A DNA stretch of 64,000 nucleotides from Alcaligenaceae bacterium SAGV5 (GCA_009360345.1 SPDP01000004.1:1-64000), one strand, 5' to 3'. Numbered from the stretch's first letter, positions 45,570-53,923 are shown. Program-made: numbers and translations. The notes: generated by a model not told the origin, from the sequence alone.

Positions 45570-48269
45570 TTATCTGACAATGGGAGAAAGACTACGACGG
45601 CTGGAGAGAAGAGCGACATCCTTAGAGTTGCCTCTGCGACAGAGTCGCTGTAAAACCCCCTGCTGAGTTTCAGGCGTCCAGAATATCCTTAAACGTTCTC
45701 GCGCCCGGGTAACGGCGGTATAGAAGATGCTATGTGTAATATCGTCTTCGTTCGCGTCGGTAATGACGATCTTGACTGAATCGTACTCGAGGCCTTGCGC
45801 CTTATGAATCGACACGGCATAAGCCACTTGGAACGGCACCGTAGTATTCAAAGAGTCGTCGTCCTCATCACTGCTGCTGTATTCGTAAACGGAAAAGCGC
45901 ACTGTAGATCCTTCGATCCATATGAGATCGTCGCCCTCGACGTCGAATTCGCTAAGCGAACGATCAAGCATTACATCGAATTGGATACGACCAGGCACAT
46001 GATCTATGCCCACAATCTGCCCTTTCAGGTTGTTATAGATCACGGGACGAAACCGCTCGGTTTCGTGGAAAAGTACGGGGTCGCCAATCTTGTACGTAGA
46101 GACGCGCCACGTGGTTGCCGCGTTTGGATTGCTACTCTGCAAGAACCTATTGATGTTGTTAATACCATAGAGTCCATCATAGTTCAGGCAAAGGATGATT
46201 TCGTCCTGTCCTTGACGTTCGAACAACGTTTTGTCAAGTACGGTTGAATAGCCGTTGCGGGCCATGACTTCGGTTAAATCGTCCTCAACGGTTCGGACTT
46301 TGTTCCAAAAGCTCAAGAGTGAATCGTTCTTAGTTCTGAAGGGCGTCGTCAGCTCAAAAACTGAAGTGCTCGGGATGAATGAGCGGATAGTCTCGAACCA
46401 GTTGCCGAACTGAATCGACTCGATCTGGTATACATCACCAACGAGTACAAGTAGTTTAAAGGAAGTTTTGTCCAGCACTTTGATTAAATCGGTATTGCTT
46501 ACGGTGCTGCATTCGTCGATGACTAGAAGGTCATACTCTGTAGAAGACGCTTTTCTACTAGTTTGGCTACTAATAGTACGGAAGTCAGAATTTTGCGCGG
46601 TTACCTTACGTTTAAGGTTATCGATCGCTGGATTCGTGTGCGCAAGGAAAAGCTTCTCCTTGTCGTTGAAGTAATGCGCTATATGGTCCACCATCGTGGA
46701 TTTTCCAGTGCCTGCCGCCCCGTAGATCAGGGCAACGCGTGACTGGCTGAATAATTGTTTGAGTGCATTTTTCTTAGCCTCATCATCGATACTGCGATGT
46801 GTTTCATCTAGCCAACGCTCAACAGCCTGAGTAAATCCCTCGATCTTAGACGATGCGTATCCCTGGAGCTTCTCGATGATGGAGACAGTTTCATTCTCAT
46901 ACCCGCATATGAAAACATGTCCTTTGTCGAGAACGAGTTTTCTCTCCGTATGTTTGTAGTAAAGCTTACTATTGTAAGTGGAGATCAATCCATTGAGGTC
47001 GTTGAATTCTTCCAGGTCTGCCACAGGTGTATATAGATTTCCGTGACGTTCCACGTTGTTCTTTACACGTCGGGCAAGTAGTTCGTGGGTTCTACCAGAG
47101 GTATCAAGGCTTTCAATGAGATCCCAATACCGAGGATTGTGGCCGGTCAGCGAGGAGCAAAACGGCATAGTGTCAAAGGGAATGCAGCTGTATGGAAGTT
47201 TTAATCGCGAGAGACGATTGCAACCGTCTGAATCATATTGCGACTTAAGGATCTGATTGTGCATTCGCAACATGAGATAACGGATGACATTGTGTCCTGG
47301 AGCTTTTGACCTAACAATGCGGCGCGCTTCATCTAGCACAGCAAAAATCAGCGGTTGACTGGTACCAGACGTACCTTCCGCTCTTACCGCCGCGTACTTT
47401 TCATCCGGGATATCGAGAAGGTCAAGGAGACTACTCGAGCCGATGGTCAATCCGGACATAAGATAGCGATACTCCGCCGAGTTGGTGCGCACTTTCGAGT
47501 TGATACGCAATACACGCGCGAAGTTGTCGAATTCGCATGGGCGGATTGAGACCTCCCATACGAGAATGATCGTTATCGGCATCGTCTGACCGACCACTTC
47601 GATCGAATCTCTGTGGAGCGTCAACATGGCCGCATATTTATTAGTTATCTCGATATCGGTGAATGCAATGATACGGTCAAACTTATTCACCTTGTTAACG
47701 GCGCGGTAGAAGGTGACTTCGTAGTAGATGCGCCCCCCCACAAAGAAGGGCCGCGTGTTGTGGATATAGTATCGTTCACGATGAGCGTCGTTCCGCGGTG
47801 AGGAGCGGGCCGCTTCTATTCGCGCTGCGATTTTCTCGTGGTATTCTCGCAGCGACGGATCTAAATCAACCGGGAATGTCTCTAAGTTAGCTAATACTTC
47901 AACGCCACAGTTATCTTTAAGTAAACCTCGAATACGATAGAGGTATTCATAATACTTGAGCATCAAGCGCTCGGATGCGTCTCCGTCCAAGGTGTAGTGG
48001 GAAGCACTGATCTGAAGCAACTTGTGGAACTTGCCGAGGAAATTGAGCCTCCCTTTGCTTTTTACGAAGGCAAGTCCAGGCTCCACTGCGGTGTAATTGA
48101 ATTCAGCATCGGGAGCGCCAGTGTGCAGGAGAACTGCTACGCCTTCGACTAAATTTCGAAGCTGAGACAGCAAGTTCTGCGAGAGCAATGCCCTCTGATC
48201 AGCAAGCGACTCAATATTTCGACAAATCGCCTCATTGACGCTGTGTATTTGCTTGCTAACCGTAGTCAT
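45570..48269 (-). CDS. Large SF1 helicase with uncharacterised N-terminal region (candidate defence protein)
   Basis: The product has about 899 residues. The C-terminal half is a superfamily 1 (UvrD/RecD-like) helicase: Walker A GAAGTGKST near residue 517, Walker B VIDEC near 583, motif III GDVYQIESIQFG, a TTPFR motif IV, HKAQGLEYDSV, and motif VI YTAVTRARERL. The first 500 residues match no domain I recognise and are rich in Tyr, Arg and hydrophobics. The ATG at 48269 has GGAG ten bases upstream; a GTG at 48317 is an alternative. Base composition is much lower in GC than the chromosome. It is the main cargo of the element and faces the Rep gene convergently. A phage-defence or DNA-processing role is inferred from position only. 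Confidence 0.85.
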   Translation of the reverse strand: MTTVSKQIHSVNEAICRNIESLADQRALLSQNLLSQLRNLVEGVAVLLHTGAPDAEFNYTAVEPGLAFVKSKGRLNFLGKFHKLLQISASHYTLDGDASERLMLKYYEYLYRIRGLLKDNCGVEVLANLETFPVDLDPSLREYHEKIAARIEAARSSPRNDAHRERYYIHNTRPFFVGGRIYYEVTFYRAVNKVNKFDRIIAFTDIEITNKYAAMLTLHRDSIEVVGQTMPITIILVWEVSIRPCEFDNFARVLRINSKVRTNSAEYRYLMSGLTIGSSSLLDLLDIPDEKYAAVRAEGTSGTSQPLIFAVLDEARRIVRSKAPGHNVIRYLMLRMHNQILKSQYDSDGCNRLSRLKLPYSCIPFDTMPFCSSLTGHNPRYWDLIESLDTSGRTHELLARRVKNNVERHGNLYTPVADLEEFNDLNGLISTYNSKLYYKHTERKLVLDKGHVFICGYENETVSIIEKLQGYASSKIEGFTQAVERWLDETHRSIDDEAKKNALKQLFSQSRVALIYGAAGTGKSTMVDHIAHYFNDKEKLFLAHTNPAIDNLKRKVTAQNSDFRTISSQTSRKASSTEYDLLVIDECSTVSNTDLIKVLDKTSFKLLVLVGDVYQIESIQFGNWFETIRSFIPSTSVFELTTPFRTKNDSLLSFWNKVRTVEDDLTEVMARNGYSTVLDKTLFERQGQDEIILCLNYDGLYGINNINRFLQSSNPNAATTWRVSTYKIGDPVLFHETERFRPVIYNNLKGQIVGIDHVPGRIQFDVMLDRSLSEFDVEGDDLIWIEGSTVRFSVYEYSSSDEDDDSLNTTVPFQVAYAVSIHKAQGLEYDSVKIVITDANEDDITHSIFYTAVTRARERLRIFWTPETQQGVLQRLCRRGNSKDVALLSSRRSLSPIVR

Positions 48270-48334
48270 AACTGCCAAGCTCCGCTTGATTAAAGAAGGT
48301 CGTTGCGTGTGCGACACATCCAGTTATTTCTGCA

Positions 48335-48350
48335 TGATGCGTACGCATCA
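48335..48350. promoter_or_regulatory. Perfect 16-bp palindrome before the helicase gene
   Basis: TGATGCGTACGCATCA is fully self-complementary and lies 66 bp before the helicase start. It is the obvious candidate operator for a dimeric repressor. The stretch 48351-48649 holds no supported gene. Confidence 0.6.
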
Positions 48351-48649
48351 GTGAATGACTTGAACTGGGTAGGATGAGATTGGGATGTATCAGTCGAAGT
48401 GATTTCGGGTTAATCCATTACTTTCTGCTTGTGGTTCTCCGAGCTACCGCGTTCTTAGTAGTAGTTCAACGCTCGATAAGCCTGTAGCTGTCATGCTTGA
48501 TTAACATTAGAAATGGGCGATGGTCTAATAATCGCTAGTGGAGCAATGTGATTTCGTCCCGCCTCCTAGCACCATGCTTTTTTTGTATATAGATAAAGCA
48601 CAATCGGGATTATCAGATTCTTCGTTTTTATTGTGTGGTAACCCCATTG

Positions 48650-48704
48650 CACATATCTAATGCATTGGATCAACACATCCAACGCACTCCCTCGTTGATA
48701 TGTG
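48650..48704 (-). terminator. Nested hairpin after the XRE gene
   Basis: Outer arms CACATATC (48650-48657) and GATATGTG (48697-48704) enclose an inner hairpin TTGGAT-CAACAC-ATCCAA (48665-48682). It begins 9 bp after the XRE stop on the minus strand, so it may end or stabilise that transcript, or be a small structured RNA. Confidence 0.5.
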
Positions 48705-48712
48705 TGGAGGCT

Positions 48713-48934
48713 CTATGTTTTGTCAAAGTCGAGCAGTTCAGATGGTTGTATCCCCAGCGTATCTGCCAATACGCATATATTGATCAATGAGATATTTCTC
48801 TGCCCCCGCTCTACTCCTCCGATATAGGAGCGAGCCAAGCCACTCTCAAAAGCCAAGCGCTCCTGCGACCAACTCTTTGTTTTTCTAAGGGTCATCAAAC
48901 GCTGACCGAAGCTTTTTAAGGGATCGTACGTCAT
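48713..48934 (-). CDS. XRE-family helix-turn-helix regulator (C-protein-like)
   Basis: The 73-residue protein consists of one HTH_3 domain: FGQRLMTLRKTKSWSQERLA, then GLARSYIGGVERGQRNISL and ICVLADTLGIQPSELL. Size and sequence resemble controller proteins of restriction-modification systems and small element repressors. The ATG at 48934 gives MTYDPLKSF. Paired ACTATA-type sites lie 62-85 bp upstream. The nearest same-strand cargo gene is the helicase, so it may time helicase expression. Confidence 0.85.
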   Translation of the reverse strand: MTYDPLKSFGQRLMTLRKTKSWSQERLAFESGLARSYIGGVERGQRNISLINICVLADTLGIQPSELLDFDKT

Positions 48935-48995
48935 CACAGGCCATGTAGACAAAGTCCTACAAAGCCTAAGAGGTTGACCATTTAGAGGCCACGCC

Positions 48996-49019
48996 CTATA
49001 GTTACACGCACTATAAGTG
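48996..49019. promoter_or_regulatory. Operator-like ACTATA repeats between XRE and a divergent small ORF
   Basis: CTATAGT (48996-49002) and ACTATAA (49010-49016) form an inverted pair with a seven-base spacer. CACTATAAGTG (49009-49019) is itself palindromic. The layout recalls C-protein operators, which have two symmetric ACT/AGT boxes. Confidence 0.5.
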
Positions 49020-49039
49020 ACAATTTTAAGGAATGTCCC

Positions 49040-49231
49040 ATGGTTGGACGCCTCCTGCTCTGGCTGCTTAGACCAGCGTTCCGTCAATGGGAAGCCGAAT
49101 TCAATGAGAGGGAGCGGCGGTGGAGGCGAATCGATCAAGCCTCTTCGAGATCAACTCCCCGGCCCGCACTTGGGTCTGCATGCCAAGCTAAGAACGCGCA
49201 TGCTCGCGAATTCAAGACCCCAGGACAGTGA
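49040..49231 (+). CDS. Small hypothetical protein divergent from XRE
   Basis: A 63-residue ORF begins with ATG at 49040, with AAGGA seven bases upstream. The N-terminus is hydrophobic (VGRLLLWLLRPAF), followed by a charged helix (WEAEFNERERRWRRID) and a polar tail. No family is recognised. Position opposite an XRE regulator with shared operator-like repeats suggests co-regulation. It may not be a real gene; the tail composition is weak. Confidence 0.35.
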   Translation: MVGRLLLWLLRPAFRQWEAEFNERERRWRRIDQASSRSTPRPALGSACQAKNAHAREFKTPGQ

Positions 49232-49532
49232 TGATCAAGTTGTACTTGTTCTCGTCCTGGGGCCTGCGGCTGCATGCGTCTAGTAGGCGCGGGCTCGGCT
49301 TCTGAATGTAACGACGCTGTCGAATGTGCCTGTACAGAAAGCGCCTGTGTACAAAGCAACCCTAAAGACACTGGCTCTTGTTCGCGTTGCCATAGCGGTT
49401 GGCACCCAGGCTCCTCACCGCAGCAGATGTGCGGTAGCAGAGCGGAGTTAAGTCACGAGGGTTGGGGCTTGCATGGGCCGTGCAGCGCCGGTGAGATCGG
49501 GCAGTCCCTGAAGGCATCAGCATGATCTTTCT
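49232..49532. other. Gene-free right part of the element
   Basis: No open frame here has a plausible ribosome site or recognisable product on either strand. It probably contains degenerate element sequence up to the right-end repeat. Confidence 0.5.
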
Positions 49533-49552
49533 GGGGGTATTTTTGGGGGTAT
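49533..49552. other. Right-end copy of the integrase arm-site repeat
   Basis: GGGGGTATTTTTGGGGGTAT differs at two positions from the left-end sequence at 41985-42004 and keeps the same 12-bp periodicity. It marks the right end of the element. An AT-rich stretch (TATATATAATTCTTAAC) follows. Confidence 0.65.
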
Positions 49553-49616
49553 ATATAATTCTTAACTTGTGAAGGTCGTTCATTTGTAAGGGTTCTAAGG
49601 GATGATGCGGATGACA

Positions 49617-49641
49617 CCCTGATCAGGGGGCTTTTGTTTTT
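49617..49641 (+). terminator. Rho-independent terminator right of the element
   Basis: The perfect palindrome CCCTGATCAGGG is followed by GGCTTTTGTTTTT. It may be the original tRNA-Ser terminator displaced by the insertion. 49642-49858 shows no gene. Confidence 0.75.
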
Positions 49642-49858
49642 ACCGGCAAACCGCTCGCGGATCTGGCCGGCATTTTCGAGCGTCCTGGGCCGGTTCCTTG
49701 ACCGGGTTGAAGGTCCGGTGGCCCGTATGTGGGGGTTCTTGGCAGTTATCGTTTGCCCAGGCGCCCGCCACGGACGTATGCCGTAGGCCGATGCTCGGTA
49801 CGCTTCCGTATCCCATCCTGGATGGCCGCCGACGAGGGGGCTTGCCGCGCAGGGCGTT

Positions 49859-50650
49859 CTAGCGGGGCGCTCCCAACCTGCGCGATAGTTCGTCGGCGGT
49901 GTTGCGCAGCGCTTCTTCGAGTCGGGCAGCCGCTGTGCTGTCCAGTTCCGGCCCGAGGGTGGTGATCGCGGCGCACAACTGCCGCATTTGATCGAATACG
50001 GGTGCCGACGCGGCGAAAAAACCGCCGCTCATGGCGGGGTCGGTGCGCGCGATCCCTTCACGCCGGACATCTCGTGCAATGTCGACGATGGTGGCGTCGC
50101 GTATCCGGGCATCAAAGTTTCCGGCCAGGCCGACACTGGAGGACCGCTCCTGTTCGACGAGCTGCTCGGTCTGTTCGGTGGGGAGCCACGACAGAAACAC
50201 GCGGCCGGTGGCCGTGCTGAGCAGGGGCAGCACATGGCCGGCGCGTATTCCCATGGGGCCGTATTCGTCGCCGTCGATATTGAAAACGATGGTCGGCCCG
50301 CGGTTGCCCCACACCGCCAGGGACACGGAGTGGCGCGTTTGCGTGCGCAACTGGCTCAGAAGATCCTTGGCCCGTTCGACCAGACTGGAGTGCCGTAGCG
50401 CCGCGGAGCCGAGTTGCACGGCGAAGGGGCCAAGGCCGTAGCGGCCGGAGACGGGATCCCGCTCGACGACGCCTTCATGCAGGAAGCTGGCCAGATAGAG
50501 ATGGGCATTGCTGGCGGGCATGCCTACTCCTGCCGCGATGTCCCGCAAAGGCAGCTTTTCTTGCACCTGCTCCAAGAGCCGGAGGATCCGGAATCCGACT
50601 TCGATGGACTTGATGCGGCGCGGCTCGCGCATGGTTGATTCGTCGTTCAT
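49859..50650 (-). CDS. IclR-family transcriptional regulator
   Basis: The 263-residue regulator has an N-terminal winged helix (RIKSIEVGFRILRLLEQVQ, then LRDIAAGVGMPASNAHLYLASF) and a C-terminal IclR effector domain (HVLPLLSTATGRVFLSWL). IclR proteins typically sense aromatic acids and regulate divergent catabolic genes. It is divergent from a Bug receptor that precedes an FAD monooxygenase. Two 16-bp direct repeats in the shared promoter are likely binding sites. Confidence 0.9.
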   Translation of the reverse strand: MNDESTMREPRRIKSIEVGFRILRLLEQVQEKLPLRDIAAGVGMPASNAHLYLASFLHEGVVERDPVSGRYGLGPFAVQLGSAALRHSSLVERAKDLLSQLRTQTRHSVSLAVWGNRGPTIVFNIDGDEYGPMGIRAGHVLPLLSTATGRVFLSWLPTEQTEQLVEQERSSSVGLAGNFDARIRDATIVDIARDVRREGIARTDPAMSGGFFAASAPVFDQMRQLCAAITTLGPELDSTAAARLEEALRNTADELSRRLGAPR

Positions 50651-50702
50651 GACGGCAGTGTGTGTCGTATGTCTTGACGCGCCAAGTTTAACCCGTACAA
50701 TA

Positions 50703-50738
50703 AATTTATACTTAGTATTATTAATTTATACATTGTAT
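50703..50738. promoter_or_regulatory. Paired ATAC-N3-GTAT sites in IclR/Bug divergent promoter
   Basis: AATTTATACTTAGTAT (50703-50718) and AATTTATACATTGTAT (50723-50738) are direct repeats exactly 20 bp apart. Each contains an ATAC-N3-GTAT palindrome. They are likely IclR operators. Confidence 0.6.
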
Positions 50739-50782
50739 AAGTCGCGAAATCGGTCGCGACGATTCCCGAAGAGGACGGAGAC

Positions 50783-51757
50783 ATGAGGACATTCCCCCGC
50801 CACGGCGCGTGGCTGCTGATGTTTGCCATAGGGGGCGGGCAGCAGGCCGCCGCCGCCTATCCCGAGCGACCTTTGCGAATCGTCGTGCCGTTCGCACCCG
50901 GCGGTGTCGCCGATGCGACGGCGCGATTGATTGCCGCGGAAATATCGGAAGAGCTCGGACAATCGGTGGTTGTCGAGAATCGCGCGGGAGGAGCCGCCAT
51001 CATTGGAACCACGCTGGTCGCCAAGGCGCCCGCGGACGGCTATACCCTGCTGCTGGGCAGCACCAACATTTCCACCAACCCGGCGTTGTACAAAAAGCTT
51101 CCCTATGACGCAGACAAGGAGCTGACGCCCGTGGCGCTGGCGGTGGTCGTGCCCGGGGTGATCGTTACGCATCCCTCGGTTCCGGCGCGCAATCTGCCCG
51201 ACCTTGTTCAATACGCTCGTCGAAATCCGGACAAGCTGAGCTATTCGTCGGTGGGGCTGGGAAGTTTCTCGCACTTGGCTGTCGAGCGGCTCGCCCAGCA
51301 GACCTCGACCCAGGTCGTGCACGTTCCCTACAAGGGGTACGCCCCGGCCATCATGTCGGTGATCAGCGGCGAGACCCAGTTCCTGATCAGCGATCTGCAG
51401 GGGGCCTTGCCGTATATCAAGGCCGGCAAGCTCAACGCGATGGCCGTGACCGGCAACAAACGCCTTGCCGTTCTACCCGATGTCTCGACGGCTCAAGAGG
51501 CCGGCCTCAAGGATTACGAGGCGGTGGGATGGCTGGGCATCATGGCGCCGGCCGGTACTCCGCGGCCCGTGATCGCAAGATTGAACGCGATCGTGAACAA
51601 GGCCATGCGCAGGCAGGACATCGCCCAGCGCTACCTCGAACAGGGCTCGGAAACCTTCGACGGCAGCCCGCAGGACTTCCGCCGTTTTCTCGACGAGAAC
51701 CGGCGCGGCTGGGAGCAGGTGATCCGCGCCGGCGGCATCACTGTCGATGCACCCTGA
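50783..51757 (+). CDS. Tripartite tricarboxylate transporter substrate-binding (Bug) protein
   Basis: The 324-residue periplasmic binding protein has a signal peptide ending near QQAAA-AYP, followed by LRIVVPFAPGGVADATAR, VENRAGGAA and PADGYTLLLGS. The ATG at 50783 has GAGG upstream. It is 63 bases before the FAD monooxygenase on the same strand, so the pair likely forms an operon controlled by the divergent IclR. Probable role: capture of a hydroxylated benzoate-type acid. Confidence 0.9.
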   Translation: MRTFPRHGAWLLMFAIGGGQQAAAAYPERPLRIVVPFAPGGVADATARLIAAEISEELGQSVVVENRAGGAAIIGTTLVAKAPADGYTLLLGSTNISTNPALYKKLPYDADKELTPVALAVVVPGVIVTHPSVPARNLPDLVQYARRNPDKLSYSSVGLGSFSHLAVERLAQQTSTQVVHVPYKGYAPAIMSVISGETQFLISDLQGALPYIKAGKLNAMAVTGNKRLAVLPDVSTAQEAGLKDYEAVGWLGIMAPAGTPRPVIARLNAIVNKAMRRQDIAQRYLEQGSETFDGSPQDFRRFLDENRRGWEQVIRAGGITVDAP

Positions 51758-51820
51758 ACGGGGTCGGCTCGTACGTGCCGGGCCGACCTGGCGACACTTT
51801 TCATCAGCAAAGGATTTTCC

Positions 51821-53023
51821 ATGCAAATGTCTTCCATCTCCCGAGCGCCGCGGGTAGCCCTGGTCGGGGCCGGCATCGGCGGCCTGACCGCGGCTGCCGC
51901 CCTGCATCAGCGAGGGTTCGAGGTCTCCGTCTACGAGCGGGCGCCGCACCTGGGCGAGGTGGGCGCGGGACTGCAGATGGCGCCGAACGCCGTGAAGGTG
52001 CTGCGTGCGCTGGGCGTGGAGGAGGCTTTCGAGCGTTTTGCCCCCGAGCCGTCAGTGCGTTTGTCGATCAAGTGGGATGACGGTACCGTGCGGGACCGCG
52101 TGCCATTGCCCGAGGCCATGCGGGCGCAGTATGGCGCGAGCTATCACACCGCGCACCGTGCGGACCTTCACGCGTTGTTGGCCAGCCTCGTGCCCGAAGG
52201 GACCATCCACACCGACGCGGAATGCCGGGCGGTCGAGAACACGGAGTCGGGGGCGGTCATTTCCCTGACGGATGGCAGGCAAGTCGAGGCCGATGTGGTG
52301 ATCGGCGCTGACGGTATCCACTCACGGGTCGCGAGGTGTCTCTTCGGCGAACGCGAGGCGCGCTTCACGCACCAGATCTGCTGGCGCATCATTCTTCCCA
52401 TGCAGGCATTGCGCGATGCGGCGGCGTCGCTGCCAGTCCCCCTGGACGGTTCTGAATATACGGGTTGGCTCGGGCCAACGGGGCATGTCCTGTTCTATCC
52501 GCTACGCGAGGGCGAGCTGCTCAACATCTTTGCCGGGCGGGTGGCAAAGGACGATTGGGCAGAAGAGAACTGGGCCGTGCCCAGCCGCATCGACGACATG
52601 CTGCAAGCCTATGCGGGTTGGCATCCGGGCATGCTCGAGGTGATGTCGCGCGCGCAGGAAGTCTACAAGTGGGGAATCCGGGATCGTGACCCGCTGCAGG
52701 AGTGGGTGCGTGGCCGGATCGCGCTGCTGGGCGACGCCGCGCATCCCATGATGCCGACGCTCGCGCAAGGGGCCGCCATTTCGATGGAGGACGGTTACGC
52801 GCTGGCGCATTTCCTCGACCACGGCCGTGACGATCTGGATAGTGCGCTGCTGGCCTATCAGCGCGAACGCCAGCCTCGCGCCGCAAAGGTACAGCTGCAG
52901 GCTCGCGATCAGTTCCGCAGCAACCAGTTGACACCGCCCCCGCCGCCGCTGCCGGTGGATTGGATCTACGGCTACGACGTGGCGAAGCTGCCCGTGCCCA
53001 TGTCGGGATCGGTTGCGGGTTGA
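51821..53023 (+). CDS. FAD-dependent aromatic monooxygenase (salicylate/3-hydroxybenzoate hydroxylase type)
   Basis: The 400-residue single-component flavoprotein hydroxylase has the dinucleotide-binding GAGIGG at residues 16-21, the DG motif VVIGADGIHSRVAR, and the FAD ribityl motif GRIALLGDAAHPMMPTLAQGAA. Members hydroxylate aromatic acids with NAD(P)H and O2, sometimes with decarboxylation. The ATG at 51821 is well placed; ATG at 51827 is also possible. The substrate is not predictable from sequence, though the Bug/IclR context favours a monoaromatic carboxylate. Confidence 0.9.
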   Translation: MQMSSISRAPRVALVGAGIGGLTAAAALHQRGFEVSVYERAPHLGEVGAGLQMAPNAVKVLRALGVEEAFERFAPEPSVRLSIKWDDGTVRDRVPLPEAMRAQYGASYHTAHRADLHALLASLVPEGTIHTDAECRAVENTESGAVISLTDGRQVEADVVIGADGIHSRVARCLFGEREARFTHQICWRIILPMQALRDAAASLPVPLDGSEYTGWLGPTGHVLFYPLREGELLNIFAGRVAKDDWAEENWAVPSRIDDMLQAYAGWHPGMLEVMSRAQEVYKWGIRDRDPLQEWVRGRIALLGDAAHPMMPTLAQGAAISMEDGYALAHFLDHGRDDLDSALLAYQRERQPRAAKVQLQARDQFRSNQLTPPPPPLPVDWIYGYDVAKLPVPMSGSVAG

Positions 53024-53138
53024 GTGGGCCGAACAGGTGGGCAACCGGCCTGAGCGCTTCGTTGCCCGGCCTGAAACAGGCACCCGCGTCATCGACGCGG
53101 GCAAGGCCATGGCGGCCGCGGGCAGCTTCCGGTCGCCG

Positions 53139-53756
53139 CTACCGGGGCGCTGGCATCGGCGCATCCGGCCGTGCCGTGCTGACGGTCGAGAGGATGGACT
53201 CGAATGCCTCGTGCGTCTGGTGCATCGCCGACGGCGAGGCCGGATCGATCCAGAGATAGCTGTAGTAGTACATGCCGAGCAGCGCCTTGAGCCGGAAGCG
53301 CGAATACGGCGCAAAGACACCGGTCTTTTCGCCCTCGATCAGCGTTTCCTTCCAGATTTTCTCGTAGCTGGCATGCAGCGCCAGCACTGCCTGGCGCCGG
53401 TCTTCGCTCAGGGACAGGGTTTCCCGGAAGCAGACGGCCAGTTCATCCCGGTGGATGCCGATCACGTCGATGAGCTCGGCGCCGAGCCGCCGCAGCCGGA
53501 GCATCGGGTCGGGTACTTCGGCCTTGGCCAGCTTCGCCTGCTGGAGAAGCTTGGCCATGTACCGCCGGCATATTTCCTCCAGCAAGTCTTCCTTGCCCGG
53601 GAAGTAGTGATAGAACGCCCCGCGGCTCAGGCTCAGCGCCGCGCACAGTTCGCTCATGCCCACGGCATGGAATCCTCGATGGGCGAAAAGCGCCGCCGCG
53701 CCGGCCAGGATCCGGTCGCGGTTGGCGTCGAGCTCTTCCATTGTCCTGTTCACCAC
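53139..53756 (-). CDS. TetR-family transcriptional regulator
   Basis: The regulator has about 205 residues. Its HTH is DRILAGAAALFAHRGFHAVGMSELCAALSLSRGAFYHYFPGKEDLL, and a helical ligand domain follows. The start is GTG at 53756 or ATG at 53741. It is divergent from a SoxC-like gene, with an 18-bp perfect palindrome in the shared promoter that matches the TetR operator style. It probably represses the SoxCD-like operon and itself. Confidence 0.9.
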   Translation of the reverse strand: MVNRTMEELDANRDRILAGAAALFAHRGFHAVGMSELCAALSLSRGAFYHYFPGKEDLLEEICRRYMAKLLQQAKLAKAEVPDPMLRLRRLGAELIDVIGIHRDELAVCFRETLSLSEDRRQAVLALHASYEKIWKETLIEGEKTGVFAPYSRFRLKALLGMYYYSYLWIDPASPSAMHQTHEAFESILSTVSTARPDAPMPAPR

Positions 53757-53854
53757 GATCTTTGTTGGCGCCTTGCCCCGTCGATGTCAGCGGGGATTGT
53801 AATGGGAGCCGGGATGGGCGCGGCGTGCCGGGTCATGTACACTTCGCACAGCAG

Positions 53855-53872
53855 ACCGACCGATCGGTCGGT
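53855..53872. promoter_or_regulatory. 18-bp perfect palindrome, TetR operator
   Basis: ACCGACCGATCGGTCGGT is fully self-complementary. It lies between the divergent TetR and SoxC-like genes, 51 bp before the latter. Confidence 0.8.
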
Positions 53873-53923
53873 GTGTCGGTGGGGATGGGATCAATGGGAT
53901 CCGGACGCAGACAAGGAGGGAGC

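Larger units (their letters stand above)
41780..49560 (+). mobile_element. tRNA-Ser-integrated mobile element with P4-type integrase and helicase cargo
   Basis: The element starts at the tRNA-Ser 3' end and runs through integrase, a hypothetical gene, an AlpA-like gene and a rolling-circle initiator. It continues with a large helicase, an XRE regulator and a small ORF. Base composition is visibly lower in GC than the flanks, most strongly over the helicase. The 20-bp pairs GGGGGTACCTTTGGGGGTAT (41985-42004) and GGGGGTATTTTTGGGGGTAT (49533-49552) mark both ends. No second copy of the tRNA 3' end was found at the right end, so the boundary there is approximate and the element may be fixed. No capsid, portal or conjugation genes are present. 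Confidence 0.8.

Noticed and set aside
48996..49231. Type II restriction-modification system near the C-protein-like gene
   Set aside because: No methyltransferase or endonuclease gene lies within the element; only the regulator resembles such systems.
49553..49860. Right attachment site as a copy of the tRNA-Ser 3' end
   Set aside because: No stretch matching the tRNA 3' end was found. The right boundary rests on the GGGGGTA repeat pair only.
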